DNA from: Curtobacterium sp. VKM Ac-1393
GTDB lineage: Bacteria > Actinomycetota > Actinomycetes > Actinomycetales > Microbacteriaceae
DNA: 64,000 nt
Direction: 5' to 3'
Assembly (NCBI RefSeq): GCF_015350995.1
Contig: NZ_JADKRW010000001.1
Span: 741,420 to 805,419 of the forward strand
Under the pieces are notes generated by a model. It ran no database searches and was not told the DNA's origin. It worked only from the letters and a program-made list of their open reading frames with translations. Position 1 is the stretch's first letter. Every line of letters starts with the position of its first letter. Position numbers and translations under genes: made by a program. Below, one piece after another: positions 7,768 through 16,569 of this stretch.

Positions 7768-9317
7768 CGTGCTGCTCCTTCGGTGGTCGTCGGGGTGCCG
7801 GTGTTCCGGAACGGGTCCGGGGTCAGCGTGTACATGGTCTCGAGGTACTCGGCGATGCCCTCGCCGCCGCCCTCGCGACCGAGGCCGGACTGCTTCACCC
7901 CGCCGAACGGGGCCGACGCGTTCGAGACGACGCCGGTGTTGAGGCCCAGCATGCCGGTCTCGAGCCGCTCCATCAGGCGCTGCCCGCGGGCGGGGTCCTC
8001 GGTGAACGCGTAGCCGACCAGACCGTACTCGGTGTCGTTGGCGGCGGCCACGGCCTCGTCCTCGGTCCGGAAGGTCCGGATCGCCAGCACCGGTCCGAAG
8101 ATCTCGTCGCGGAGCAGGTCGCTGCCGGGCTGCACATCGGTCAGGACCGTCGGCGCGTAGAACGTGCCAGGGCCGTCGACCGGGTGTCCGCCGGTGCGGA
8201 GCGTCGCCCCGCGTTCGAGCGCGTCGGTGACCAGGCGGTGCGCCTTGTCGACGGCGCGGTCGTCGATGAGCGGTCCGATCGCGACGCCGTCCTCGGTGCC
8301 GCGCCCGACCGACATCGCCGCGACGCGTTCGGTGATCCGACTCGTGAACTCGTCGACGACGTCCTCGTGCACCAGGAACCGGTTCGCGGCCGTGCAGGCC
8401 TGTCCGGTGTTCCGGAACTTCGCGGCGAGCGCGCCGTCCACCGCCAGGTCGAGGTCGGCGTCGGCGAACACCAGGAACGGGGCGTTGCCGCCGAGCTCCA
8501 TGCTGGTCCGGAGCACGTTCTGCGCCGCCTGGGCCAAGAGGGTCCGGCCGACCGGCGTCGATCCCGTGAACGAGAGCTTGCGGAGGCGCGGGTCGGCGAT
8601 CACCGGTCCGGAGACGTCGGCTGCCCGCGTGGTCGGGATCACGTTGACCACACCGGCGGGCAGCCCGGCTTCACGGAGCAGGTCGACGAACAGCAGCGTC
8701 GTGAGCGGTGTCAGCTCCGCCGGCTTCACGACGACCGTGCAGCCGGCGGCGAGCGCCGGTGCGATCTTCCGGGTCGCCATCGCCAGCGGGAAGTTCCAGG
8801 GCGTGATGAGGAACGCCGGACCGACGGGCTTGTGCGAGACGGTGGCGCGGCCGGTGCCCTCTGGGTTGGTGCCGTACGAGCCGCCGATGCGGACCGCTTC
8901 TTCCGAGAACCAGCGCAGGAACTCGCCGCCGTAGGCGACCTCGCCGCGTGCCTCGGCGAGTGGCTTGCCCATCTCGAGCGTCATCAGGAGCGCGAAGTCC
9001 TCACGTCGCTCCTGCAGCAGGTCGAACGCGCGGCGCAGCAGCTCGGCGCGCTGCCGGGGTGGGGTCGTCGCCCAGCCCGTCTTCGCAGCGACCGCGGCGT
9101 CGAGGGCCCGGACACCGTCCTCGGGGGTTGCGTCGGCGATGTCCAGCAGGGTCGCACCGGTGGCGGGGTCGACGACGGCGAAGGTCGCGCCGTCGGCCGC
9201 CGGCTGCCAGACGCCGTCGACCAGGAGGCCCGTGGGGACGCGGGCGAGCAGCTCGCGTTCGGCGTCGGTGCGGTCGGCCGCAGGGGCGGTGGTGGTGGCG
9301 TTGGTCTCGGTGGTCAT
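7764..9317 (-). CDS. gabD: Succinate-semialdehyde dehydrogenase (NADP+)
   Basis: 517 residues, aldehyde dehydrogenase superfamily. Catalytic Cys308 in NTGQACTAANRF and the base Glu in SMELGGNAPFLVF match the GabD subgroup; FLITPWNFPLAMATRKIAPAL and FTGSTPVGRTL form the nucleotide-binding part. The first 20 residues are a Thr/Ala-rich extension. The ATG at 9317 overlaps the gabT stop and the gene's own stop overlaps puo, giving a tightly coupled operon gabT-gabD-puo. It would convert succinate semialdehyde, made by GabT, into succinate. A second aldehyde dehydrogenase of the Sad type lies at 4620-5987. Confidence 0.92.
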   Translation of the reverse strand: MTTETNATTTAPAADRTDAERELLARVPTGLLVDGVWQPAADGATFAVVDPATGATLLDIADATPEDGVRALDAAVAAKTGWATTPPRQRAELLRRAFDLLQERREDFALLMTLEMGKPLAEARGEVAYGGEFLRWFSEEAVRIGGSYGTNPEGTGRATVSHKPVGPAFLITPWNFPLAMATRKIAPALAAGCTVVVKPAELTPLTTLLFVDLLREAGLPAGVVNVIPTTRAADVSGPVIADPRLRKLSFTGSTPVGRTLLAQAAQNVLRTSMELGGNAPFLVFADADLDLAVDGALAAKFRNTGQACTAANRFLVHEDVVDEFTSRITERVAAMSVGRGTEDGVAIGPLIDDRAVDKAHRLVTDALERGATLRTGGHPVDGPGTFYAPTVLTDVQPGSDLLRDEIFGPVLAIRTFRTEDEAVAAANDTEYGLVGYAFTEDPARGQRLMERLETGMLGLNTGVVSNASAPFGGVKQSGLGREGGGEGIAEYLETMYTLTPDPFRNTGTPTTTEGAAR

Positions 9318-10675
9318 GCTGTTGCGAGTCCTTCCAGGACGACGTCGAGTCCCTCGTGGAGCAGGGCGTCGTCGATCGACAGTGGGGGCAGGAAGCGGAC
9401 GACGTTGCCGTACGTGCCGGCGGTCAGGGCGATGACGCCGTGCTCGAACGCGTGCCGCACGACCTTGCCGGTCAGTGCTGCGTCCGGGTCCCCGGTGGCG
9501 GGGTCGACGAGTTCGATCGCGACCATCGCGCCGCGTCCCCGCACGTCGCCGATGCGCGGGTCGGTGGTCTGCGCGGCACGGAGCCGTCCGAGCAGGACGT
9601 CGCCGATCTCGCCGGCCCGGTCGATCAGCCCGTCGTGCTCGAAGGCGTCGATCGCTGCCAGTGCTGCGGCGCAGGCGATCGGGTTGCCGCCGTAGGTGCC
9701 ACCGAGCCCGCCGACGTGTGCGGAGTCCATGACCTCGGCGCGACCGGTCACGGCGGACAGGGGCAGACCGCCGGCCATGCCCTTCGCGGTGGTGACGACG
9801 TCGGGGACGACGCCCTCGTGCTCGCTGGCGAACATCGACCCGGTGCGGGCGAAACCGGTCTGCACCTCGTCCGCGATGAACACGACACCGTTGGCGGTGG
9901 TCCACTCGGACAGCGCGGCCAGGAACCCGGGGGCGGGCACGACGAAGCCGCCCTCGCCCTGGATCGGCTCGATGAGGACCGCAGCCGTGTTCGCCGCGCC
10001 GACCTGCTTCTCGATCTGGCTGATCGCGCGCTTCGCGGCTTCGGGCCCGGAGAGGCCGTCGTGGAACGGGTAGGACATCGGCACCCGGTAGACCTCGGGG
10101 GCGAACGGGCCGAAACCGTCCTTGTACGGCTGGTTCTTGGCGGTGAGCGCCATCGTCAGGTTCGTCCGGCCGTGGTACGCGTGGTCGAACACCACCACGG
10201 CCTGTCGACCGGTGTGCTTCCGCGCGATCTTGACGGCGTTCTCGACGGCTTCGGCACCGGAGTTGAACAGCGCCGTCCGCTTCTCGTGGTCCCCGGGGGT
10301 CAGCCGGTTGAGGGCTTCGGCGACGGCGACGTACCCGTCGTAGGCGGCGATGGTGAAGCACGTGTGCGTGAAGGCGGCGACCTGTTCCTGCACGGCGGCG
10401 ACCACGCCGGGGTGCGCGTTGCCGACGCTCGTCACGGCGATGCCGGAACCGAGGTCCACGAACGAGTTGCCGTCCGCGTCCACCACGACGCCGCCACCGG
10501 CCGCGACGACGGCGATGGGCACGGCGACACCGACACCGGCGGCGACGGCTCCGGCCTTGCGCGCCAGCAGCTCCTGCGACCGCGGGCCGGGGACGGACGT
10601 GACGAGGCGTCGTTCCTGGGGCAGTGACGGGCCGCCGGCGGACGCACTGATCGAGGGTGCTGCGGTGGAGGACAT
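9314..10675 (-). CDS. gabT: 4-aminobutyrate--2-oxoglutarate aminotransferase
   Basis: 453 residues, class-III PLP-dependent aminotransferase. The PLP lysine is Lys298 in VVTTAKGMAGGLPLSAV; the cofactor aspartate is in VVFIADEVQTGFARTG; NSGAEAVENAVKIAR and DHAYHGRTNLTMALT are characteristic of GabT. It moves the GABA amino group to 2-oxoglutarate, giving succinate semialdehyde for gabD. First gene of the leftward operon. TACGAT on the minus strand (10682-10687) sits 6 bases before the ATG without a ribosome site, so the mRNA is probably leaderless; no good -35 is seen, compatible with activator dependence. Confidence 0.95.
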   Translation of the reverse strand: MSSTAAPSISASAGGPSLPQERRLVTSVPGPRSQELLARKAGAVAAGVGVAVPIAVVAAGGGVVVDADGNSFVDLGSGIAVTSVGNAHPGVVAAVQEQVAAFTHTCFTIAAYDGYVAVAEALNRLTPGDHEKRTALFNSGAEAVENAVKIARKHTGRQAVVVFDHAYHGRTNLTMALTAKNQPYKDGFGPFAPEVYRVPMSYPFHDGLSGPEAAKRAISQIEKQVGAANTAAVLIEPIQGEGGFVVPAPGFLAALSEWTTANGVVFIADEVQTGFARTGSMFASEHEGVVPDVVTTAKGMAGGLPLSAVTGRAEVMDSAHVGGLGGTYGGNPIACAAALAAIDAFEHDGLIDRAGEIGDVLLGRLRAAQTTDPRIGDVRGRGAMVAIELVDPATGDPDAALTGKVVRHAFEHGVIALTAGTYGNVVRFLPPLSIDDALLHEGLDVVLEGLATA

Positions 10676-10681
10676 GCGGCG

Positions 10682-10761
10682 ATCGTAGGAGCCACCGCCG
10701 ACACGGGGCGCTGTCCGTCGTGTACACCGAGTACCCTTCGGATCGCCTCGGTGGATAAGGT
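10682..10761. promoter_or_regulatory. Divergent gabT / PucR promoter region with dyad
   Basis: The 92-base gap has a minus-strand -10 (TACGAT, 10682-10687) for gabT and a plus-strand -10 (TAAGGT, 10756-10761) 6 bases before the regulator ATG. Between them CACCGAG (10725-10731) and CTCGGTG (10747-10753) form a perfect 7-base inverted repeat with a 15-base spacer, covering the -35 position of the regulator promoter. It is a candidate operator for the PucR-type protein. Confidence 0.55.
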
Positions 10762-10767
10762 GCCGTC

Positions 10768-12339
10768 ATGCCCGCGACACTGCGTTCCCTGTTGCACCGA
10801 GCCGACCTCCGTCTGCGCTCGCGGACTGCTGCGGACGACGTCGCCCTCGACGCCCCGCTCTCGTGGCTGCACAGCTCCGACCTCGAGGACCCGACGCCGT
10901 TCCTCGCCGACGGGCAGGGCCTGCTGACGACGGGCACTCAGTTCGGCGCGGAGGCCGAGGTGCCGGGCGACGTCGCCGATGCCTACGTCCGACGGCTCGT
11001 CGACCGGGGGGTCGTCGCGCTCGGGTTCGGCACCGAGGTCGTCCGGGCCGGCACCCCCGACGCCTTGGTCGCCGCGTGCGAGCGTCACGGCCTGCCGTTG
11101 TTCGAGGTGCCGTACGAGACCTCGTTCATCGCGGTCGCGCAGGCGAACGCCGAGGCCGTCGCCCGCGACGCCAACGCCCGGAACGCCTGGGCCCTCGCCG
11201 CGCAGCGGGCGATCTCCCTTGCCGCCATGCGTCCGGACGGCCTCGGCGCCACCATCGCCGAGCTCTCCCGGCAGCTCGACGGCTGGGTCGGCCTCTTCGA
11301 CGTCTCCGGCCGGCTCGACCGCGGACACCCGGTCGACGGGGTGCCGGCGGAGGACCTCGAGGTCCTGCGCGTCGAGGCGCTCCGCCTGCTGCGAGCGGGA
11401 CAGCGGGCGAGCCTGCCGGTGACGACCGAGCACCACACCGGCTTCACCCTGCAGACCCTCGGCAGCGGCGGCCACCTGAGCGGCGTGCTCGCCATCGCGA
11501 ACGGCGGCGCCCTCGACCGTGCCGGGCGCGAGGTCGTCACGGCGGTCATCGCCCTGGCGGGGCTCGCCCTGCAGCAGAACCGCGAGCTGGCGAGAGCACG
11601 CGGCCTGTTGCGGACCGGACTGCTCACCATGCTCTCGGTCGGCGACCCCGAGGTGGTCCAGTCGACGTCGCGCGAGGTCTGGGGGCCGTTGCCCGCCGAA
11701 CCGGTCCGGATCGCGGCGGTGGACGTCGCCGACCACGACCTGGACACCGTCGTCGACCTGCTCGAGCTGTGGGTGCAGGACCGGCCGGGCCAGTTGTTCT
11801 TCGCCGTCGACGACGCCCTGTTCCTCTGCGTGAGCGCGGACGACACCGGCATCGTCGAGGAACTCGTCGGGCGCTTCGACCTGCGCGCCGGCATGTCGGA
11901 CGGGGCGGCCTACCGGTCGTTCGGCCGCGCCCGCACCGAGGCCGTGCAGGCCCTGGACCGTCGCCGCGAGGGCCGTCCGGGCACCACCGAGTTCGGCGAC
12001 CTCGCCCGCGAGGGCGTCCTCGCGCACCTGGCCCACGTCGACGTCGATGCCGGGGCGGTGGCACGTGCGTTCCTCGCGCCGCTGCTCGACCACGACCGGA
12101 CGGCCGGCACGGAGCTGACCCGCACCGTCCGCGCGTGGCTCGACGAGAACTGCGAGTACGACCGCACCGCCCAGGCCCTCGGCATCCACCGGCACACCGC
12201 TCGGGCCCGGGTCGAGCACGCCGGCCGGCTCCTCGACCGCGACCTCACGGTCTTCGCCACGCGCGCCGACCTCTGGGCGGCCTTCGTCGTGGACACCGCG
12301 GGTGCCGACCGCGGCGGCCGGTCCGGCCGGCGCGCCTAG
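10768..12339 (+). CDS. PucR-family transcriptional regulator
   Basis: 523 residues. The N-terminal part (about 1-140: LLHRADLRLR, DLEDPTPFLADGQGLLTTG) matches the PucR N-terminal sensor domain; the C-terminal 60 residues (TVRAWLDENCEYDRTAQALGIHRHTARARVEHAGRLL region, about 450-490) are the PucR-type helix-turn-helix. Such proteins commonly control nitrogen-compound catabolism. It is transcribed divergently from gabT-gabD-puo and most likely activates that operon in response to GABA or putrescine, and may regulate itself. TAAGGT lies 6 bases before the ATG, a leaderless arrangement. Effector and target sites are inferred. Confidence 0.88.
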   Translation: MPATLRSLLHRADLRLRSRTAADDVALDAPLSWLHSSDLEDPTPFLADGQGLLTTGTQFGAEAEVPGDVADAYVRRLVDRGVVALGFGTEVVRAGTPDALVAACERHGLPLFEVPYETSFIAVAQANAEAVARDANARNAWALAAQRAISLAAMRPDGLGATIAELSRQLDGWVGLFDVSGRLDRGHPVDGVPAEDLEVLRVEALRLLRAGQRASLPVTTEHHTGFTLQTLGSGGHLSGVLAIANGGALDRAGREVVTAVIALAGLALQQNRELARARGLLRTGLLTMLSVGDPEVVQSTSREVWGPLPAEPVRIAAVDVADHDLDTVVDLLELWVQDRPGQLFFAVDDALFLCVSADDTGIVEELVGRFDLRAGMSDGAAYRSFGRARTEAVQALDRRREGRPGTTEFGDLAREGVLAHLAHVDVDAGAVARAFLAPLLDHDRTAGTELTRTVRAWLDENCEYDRTAQALGIHRHTARARVEHAGRLLDRDLTVFATRADLWAAFVVDTAGADRGGRSGRRA

Positions 12340-12348
12340 GCTGGCACG

Positions 12349-12966
12349 GTGCCGACGACACCGGCCCGCCGGCGCCTGAGTCCGGCCGAGCGTGAGGCCC
12401 AGATCACGGCAGCGGCGGTCGACCTCGCCCGGTCCGAGGGGCTCGCGGCCGTCACCCTCCGTGGGGTGGCCGCGGTGATCGGTGTGGCGCCGTCGCTCGT
12501 CGCGCACTACCGGCCGAGCATGGAGGACCTGGTCGGCGAGACCTTCCGGACCGTCGCCGCAGCCGAGGTCGCCGAGGTCCGCGCGATCGTCGGCGCAGCA
12601 CGCGAACCGGTGTCCGGCCTCCGCACCCTGCTCGGCTGCATCGCCGACCCCGCACGCGACGACGTCGCCACCCTCTGGGCCGACGCGTGGAGCATCGGCC
12701 GCACCAACGCCGCACTGGCGACCGCCGCCCGGGACGTCATGGACGACTGGCAGGTCCTGGCGACCACGGTGGTCGCCGACGGGGTGCACGCGGGTGTGAT
12801 GCGCACCGACGACCCGGACGGGGTCGGACGCCTGTTGTTCGCCCTCGTCGACGCCACCAACGGCTACGCCCTGGTCGACTACCTCGACCGCTCGACCCGC
12901 GAAGGCCTGGTCCGCACGACGATCGCCCGCGCCGTCGGCCTGGACGGCTCAGCTCTGTCGGGGTGA
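12349..12966 (+). CDS. TetR-family transcriptional regulator
   Basis: 205 residues. N-terminal TetR DNA-binding domain: REAQITAAAVDLARSEG, then the helix-turn-helix LRGVAAVIGVAPSLVAHY at about residues 38-55. The remaining helical domain (LLGCIADPARDDVATLWADAW, then VVADGVHAGVM) would bind the unknown ligand. The GTG at 12349 is chosen because TAGGCT (12337-12342, overlapping the stop of the PucR gene) sits 6 bases before it, a leaderless promoter layout, and no ribosome site is visible. A BetI/choline- or polyamine-type role is possible given the island, but it is unproven. The 3' end overlaps the convergent NUDIX gene by 18 bases. Confidence 0.85.
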   Translation: MPTTPARRRLSPAEREAQITAAAVDLARSEGLAAVTLRGVAAVIGVAPSLVAHYRPSMEDLVGETFRTVAAAEVAEVRAIVGAAREPVSGLRTLLGCIADPARDDVATLWADAWSIGRTNAALATAARDVMDDWQVLATTVVADGVHAGVMRTDDPDGVGRLLFALVDATNGYALVDYLDRSTREGLVRTTIARAVGLDGSALSG

Positions 12967-13635
12967 CACCCGCCGCAGCGCGACCCACTGCAGCAGCATG
13001 ATCGTCTTGCCGTCGGCGATCCGGCCGTCCTCGACCATCACGAGTGCGTCGTCGAGCGCGAGTTCGAGCACCTCGATGTCCTCACCCTCGTCCTCGACCC
13101 CGCCGCCGGCCTCGACCCGGTCGGCCGGGGTGTACGCCCCGACGTAGAAGTGGACCCGCTCGGTGACCGAGCCGGGGCTCATGAAGACGTCGCCGACGTG
13201 GACCAGTTCGCCAAGCCGGATGCCGAGCTCCTCGGTGGCCTCACGTCGCACGGCCGTCTCGGGGTCGTCCTCGTCGAGCAACCCGGCAGCCGCCTCGATC
13301 AACATGCCGTCCGGGTGCCCGTTCACGTACGCCGGCCACCGGAACTGCCGGGTGAGCAAGACCGTCCCGCGCTCGGCGTCGTACGGCAGCACCGTCGCCC
13401 CGTTCCCGCGGTCGTAGGTCTCGCGCTGCTGCCGGTCCCAGCGGCCGTCGCGGCGCCGGACGTCGAGGGTGGTGCGACGGAGCACGTGCCAGCCGTTCGA
13501 CACCACCTCGACGTCCCGCACGACGACATCCGGGTTGCGGTCGAGGTCACGACCGACCGCGTCGAGTCCGACGCGACCGCGGTCGTCCGGCACGTCGACA
13601 CCGGGGCGGGGGGCTGCTGCGCGTTCGTCGGTCAC
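12949..13635 (-). CDS. NUDIX hydrolase (NudK / ADP-ribose pyrophosphatase-like)
   Basis: 228 residues. The NUDIX box G-x5-E-x7-REVxEExGU is visible as GLLDEDDPETAVRREATEEL followed by GI, about residues 118-139. Upstream, LTRQFRWPAYVNG and MLIEAAAG resemble NudK/GDP-mannose or ADP-ribose pyrophosphatases, which act on nucleoside diphosphate sugars. The extra 35 N-terminal residues are acidic/Arg-rich and look disordered, so an internal start is possible. The gene overlaps the end of the TetR gene by 18 bases on the opposite strand. The true substrate cannot be told. Confidence 0.85.
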   Translation of the reverse strand: MTDERAAAPRPGVDVPDDRGRVGLDAVGRDLDRNPDVVVRDVEVVSNGWHVLRRTTLDVRRRDGRWDRQQRETYDRGNGATVLPYDAERGTVLLTRQFRWPAYVNGHPDGMLIEAAAGLLDEDDPETAVRREATEELGIRLGELVHVGDVFMSPGSVTERVHFYVGAYTPADRVEAGGGVEDEGEDIEVLELALDDALVMVEDGRIADGKTIMLLQWVALRRVSPRQS

Positions 13636-13764
13636 GTCGTCACGCTAGCGGGGCGGCCTCGTGGTGCGGCGGGAAGAACCGGCCACGGGAACACCGGTAC
13701 CGGCGTGTCGGGCGCGAGCCGTGCCTCCCGGCCAGATCCGGAGGACGCGCTCCGAGAACGAGGA

Positions 13765-13790
13765 AAGGCCCCGGATTCCTCCGGGGCCTT
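13765..13790. terminator. Hairpin terminator downstream of tRNA-Leu
   Basis: AAGGCCCCGGA, loop TTCC, TCCGGGGCCTT: an 11-base perfect stem. It lies 13 bases beyond the 3' end of the leftward tRNA-Leu gene and is followed in that direction by TTTCCTC. Confidence 0.8.
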
Positions 13791-13802
13791 GCTCGTTTCG
13801 CC

Positions 13803-13889
13803 TGGTGCGCGAGGGGGGACTTGAACCCCCACGCCGTTTCCAGCACACGGACCTGAACCGTGCGCGTCTACCAATTCCGCCACTCGCGC
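13803..13889 (-). tRNA. tRNA-Leu (anticodon CAG)
   Basis: The minus strand reads GCGCGAGTGGCGGAATTGG at the 5' end, then TAGACGC, an anticodon arm with loop TTCAGGT (anticodon complement at 13853-13855), a long class-II variable arm, and a T-arm GGGGGTTCAAGTCCCCC. The acceptor stem GCGCGAG pairs with CTCGCGC and CCA is encoded (13803-13805). The 84-base body plus CCA is normal for leucine tRNAs. Confidence 0.96.
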
Positions 13890-13975
13890 CAGCCCCAAAA
13901 CACTACCACGCACAGACTGCCCCCTGCGCCAACCACTACCATGCAGGGGTTGGCGACCGACGACTCTGGAGACAC

Positions 13976-14656
13976 ATGGGCCTGCTGGACAACTTCGAGC
14001 GAGGGCTGGAGCGCGCAGTGAACGGCGCGTTCGCGAAGACCTTCCGCTCCGGTGTGCAGCCGGTCGAGATCTCCAGCGCCCTGCGCCGCGAGCTCGACAC
14101 GAAGGCCGCCGTGGTGTCGCGAGAGCGCATCCTGGTGCCGAACGAGTTCACCGTGCGCCTGGCGCCGCCGGACTTCACGCGCATGAACGACGTCGGGCGC
14201 CCGCTCATCGACGAACTCACGCAGATGGCCCACCAGCACGCTGTGGCGCAGAACTACTCGTTCTCCGGACCGGTCACCATCCGCCTGCAGCAGGACGGCA
14301 CGCTGTCGACCGGCATCCTGCAGATCGACTCCACCACGGTGCAGCGAGACGTCGCCTGGGTCGCCGTGCTCGACATCGGGTCGCAGCGGCACCGGCTGGA
14401 CCGCGGACGCACCGTCATCGGCCGTGGCAGCGACGCGGACATCACCATCGCGGACACCGGGACGAGCCGGAAACACGTCGAGGTCCTGTGGGACGGCAAG
14501 CACGCCCAGGCCACCGATCTGGGCTCGACGAACGGCTCGAAGCTGAACGGTCAGCACTTCTCCCAGGCGATCGTGGAGCCGGACTCCACCATCGAGATCG
14601 GTCGTACCCGTATGGTGTTCCGGGTGATCCCGGAGAACGACGGAGGTGCTCGATGA
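13976..14656 (+). CDS. fhaA: FhaA: DUF3662 and FHA domain protein
   Basis: 226 residues. The N-terminal half (MGLLDNFERGLERAVNGAF onward, to about 120) is the DUF3662 domain; the C-terminal half (about 140-220) is a forkhead-associated phosphothreonine-binding domain with GRGSDADITI, TSRKHVEVLW and LGSTNGSKLNG. Homologues bind phosphorylated kinase targets and help regulate peptidoglycan synthesis, for example via the pseudokinase region of mycobacterial MurJ; the MurJ in this window has no such region. The ATG at 13976 follows a CTGGAGA ribosome site. It heads the rightward cluster fhaA-fhaB-pstP-rodA-pbpA-pknA. Confidence 0.95.
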   Translation: MGLLDNFERGLERAVNGAFAKTFRSGVQPVEISSALRRELDTKAAVVSRERILVPNEFTVRLAPPDFTRMNDVGRPLIDELTQMAHQHAVAQNYSFSGPVTIRLQQDGTLSTGILQIDSTTVQRDVAWVAVLDIGSQRHRLDRGRTVIGRGSDADITIADTGTSRKHVEVLWDGKHAQATDLGSTNGSKLNGQHFSQAIVEPDSTIEIGRTRMVFRVIPENDGGAR

Positions 14657-15204
14657 CCACAGGCCTGACCCTGCTCGTCCTGCGCTTCGTGTTCCTCGCG
14701 GTGCTGTGGCTGTTCGTGTTCGTGATCGTCTTCGCGCTGCGGAGTGACCTGTTCGGTCAGCGGGTGCGCACGATCCCGACCGATCCGAAGGGCGCACCGT
14801 CGGGTCCGACGACCCCCACGATCCCCGCTGCGGCAGCCCCGACAGCGGCTTCGGCCGGTGCGTTCACCGACCTCATCGGGCAACCGACCCAGGCGACGCA
14901 GTCCGCGTCGCCGGCCGCGACCCGCCTCGTGATCACCGAGGGTGCGCGCGAGGGCATGGAGATGCCGCTCGGCGGCGGACCGATCACGATCGGCCGGTCC
15001 AGCGAGTCCAACGTCGTGATCCGCGACGACTACACCTCGACCAACCACGCCCGGCTCGACCTGCGCGCCGACGGCTGGCTCCTCACCGACCTCGAGTCCA
15101 CGAACGGCACCTTCGTCAACGGTCAGAAGGTGATCGCTCCCCTGACCGTCGCGGAGCGCACGCCGATCACGATCGGGACGACGACGTTCGAGCTGCGGCG
15201 GTAA
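14653..15204 (+). CDS. fhaB: FhaB: membrane-anchored FHA domain protein
   Basis: 183 residues: one N-terminal membrane helix (about 5-28, LTLLVLRFVFLAVLWLFVFV), a Pro/Ala/Thr linker, then an FHA domain (about 95-180) with the GRSSESNVVI, STNHARL and LESTNGTFVNG motifs that bind phosphothreonine. The orthologue FhaB/FipA links PknA/PknB phosphorylation to the divisome in mycobacteria. The start overlaps the fhaA stop (ATGA). The TPTIPAAAAPTAAS linker may hold kinase target threonines, which is inference. Confidence 0.94.
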   Translation: MTTGLTLLVLRFVFLAVLWLFVFVIVFALRSDLFGQRVRTIPTDPKGAPSGPTTPTIPAAAAPTAASAGAFTDLIGQPTQATQSASPAATRLVITEGAREGMEMPLGGGPITIGRSSESNVVIRDDYTSTNHARLDLRADGWLLTDLESTNGTFVNGQKVIAPLTVAERTPITIGTTTFELRR

Positions 15205-15210
15205 CCCGGC

Positions 15211-16569
15211 ATGACCGCTCGCACGCTGAGCGCCGCTGTGTCCCACGTGGGACGCATCCGCGCGAACAACCAGGACTCCGGCTACGCCGGGGCGCACCTG
15301 TTCGCGGTCGCGGACGGCATGGGCGGGCACGCCGGCGGCGACGTCGCCTCGGCGATCGCGATCCGACGCATCCGCGAGGTCGACCGCGAGTTCCCCTCGG
15401 CACACGACGCCGAGTTCGCGCTGCAGTCGGCGTTGATCGCGGCGAACCAGCTCATCACCGAGACGGTGTTCGAGCACCAGGAACTGACCGGCATGGGCAC
15501 CACGGTGTCCGCGATGATCCGGGTCGGTGAACAGATCGCGATCGCGCACATCGGCGACTCGCGCATCTACCGCCACCGCGACGGCGAGCTGCAGCAGATC
15601 ACCTCGGACCACACGTTCGTGCAGCGACTCGTCGACAGCGGTCGGATCACGCCCGAAGAGGCCGCGGTCCACCCCCGACGGTCGGTGCTCATGCGGGTGC
15701 TCGGCGACGTCGACGCCGCACCAGAGGTCGACACGGCGATCATGGACATCCAGCCGGGCGACCGCTGGCTCCTCTGCTCCGACGGTCTGTCGTCCTACCT
15801 GGCCGAAGAACGCATCCGACACGCACTCGCGTCGAACATGGACGCCAACCAGGTCACGCAGCGCCTGGTCAAGGAGACGCTCGACCACGGCGCGCCCGAC
15901 AACGTCACCGTCGTCGTGATGGACGTCACCGCAGAAGAGGTCGACGACGACGACGACGCGGCCACCACCGTCGGGTCCGCAGCCGCCCCCCTGACCTTCG
16001 AGGCGTCGACCGGCCGCAAGCCGATCCGCCTCCCCACGATCCTGCTGCACCCGCTCAAGGTCACCACGGCGCCGGAGGACTCGCACTTCGAGCCGGAGTC
16101 CGACCAGTTCTTCGCCGAGCTCATCGCCGAAGACCGCCGCCGGCGCATCCGTCGCCGCATCTCGTGGACGATCGCCCTCGTCGTCGCGGTCGCCGCCCTG
16201 GTCGGCGCGGTGTTCCTCGGGTGGCGGATCACCCAGGACCACTACTACGTCGGCAACGACCGCGGCACCGTCGCGATCTACAAGGGCGTGCAGCAGTCGA
16301 TCGGACCGATGGCGCTGTCCGACGTCTACGAAGAATCCGACATCACCGTCTCGTCGCTGCCCGACTACACGCGCGAGAACGTCCGCTCGACGATCAACGC
16401 CCAATCGCTCAGCGACGCACGCGACATCGTCGACCGGCTGCGCAAGGCCGCCGAGACCGGTCAGGACCAAGCCGGCACCGGCGGTGACGGGGGTTCCACC
16501 TCGTCGCCCTCGCCGTCGCCGTCGCGGTCGTCCTCCCCGTCGCCGAGCGCGACCCGGAGCTCGCGATGA
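15211..16569 (+). CDS. pstP: PP2C-type serine/threonine protein phosphatase
   Basis: 452 residues. The cytosolic PP2C domain (about 1-235) shows the metal-binding motifs NNQDSGY, LFAVADGMGGHAGGD, IGDSRIYRHRDG, SDHTFVQRLVDSG, LLCSDGLSSYL and DNVTVVVMDV. Residues about 316-338 form one membrane helix; the outer part is short and ends in a Ser/Pro/Arg-rich tail. It reverses phosphorylation by PknA and PknB encoded downstream. It starts 6 bases after fhaB; the stop overlaps rodA by 4 bases. Confidence 0.95.
   Translation: MTARTLSAAVSHVGRIRANNQDSGYAGAHLFAVADGMGGHAGGDVASAIAIRRIREVDREFPSAHDAEFALQSALIAANQLITETVFEHQELTGMGTTVSAMIRVGEQIAIAHIGDSRIYRHRDGELQQITSDHTFVQRLVDSGRITPEEAAVHPRRSVLMRVLGDVDAAPEVDTAIMDIQPGDRWLLCSDGLSSYLAEERIRHALASNMDANQVTQRLVKETLDHGAPDNVTVVVMDVTAEEVDDDDDAATTVGSAAAPLTFEASTGRKPIRLPTILLHPLKVTTAPEDSHFEPESDQFFAELIAEDRRRRIRRRISWTIALVVAVAALVGAVFLGWRITQDHYYVGNDRGTVAIYKGVQQSIGPMALSDVYEESDITVSSLPDYTRENVRSTINAQSLSDARDIVDRLRKAAETGQDQAGTGGDGGSTSSPSPSPSRSSSPSPSATRSSR

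Noticed and set aside
9318..10937. N-terminal extension of gabD through the gabT region in one frame
   Set aside because: The upstream 500 codons are Arg-rich shadow of gabT; the ATG at 9317 overlaps the gabT stop and fits the family length.
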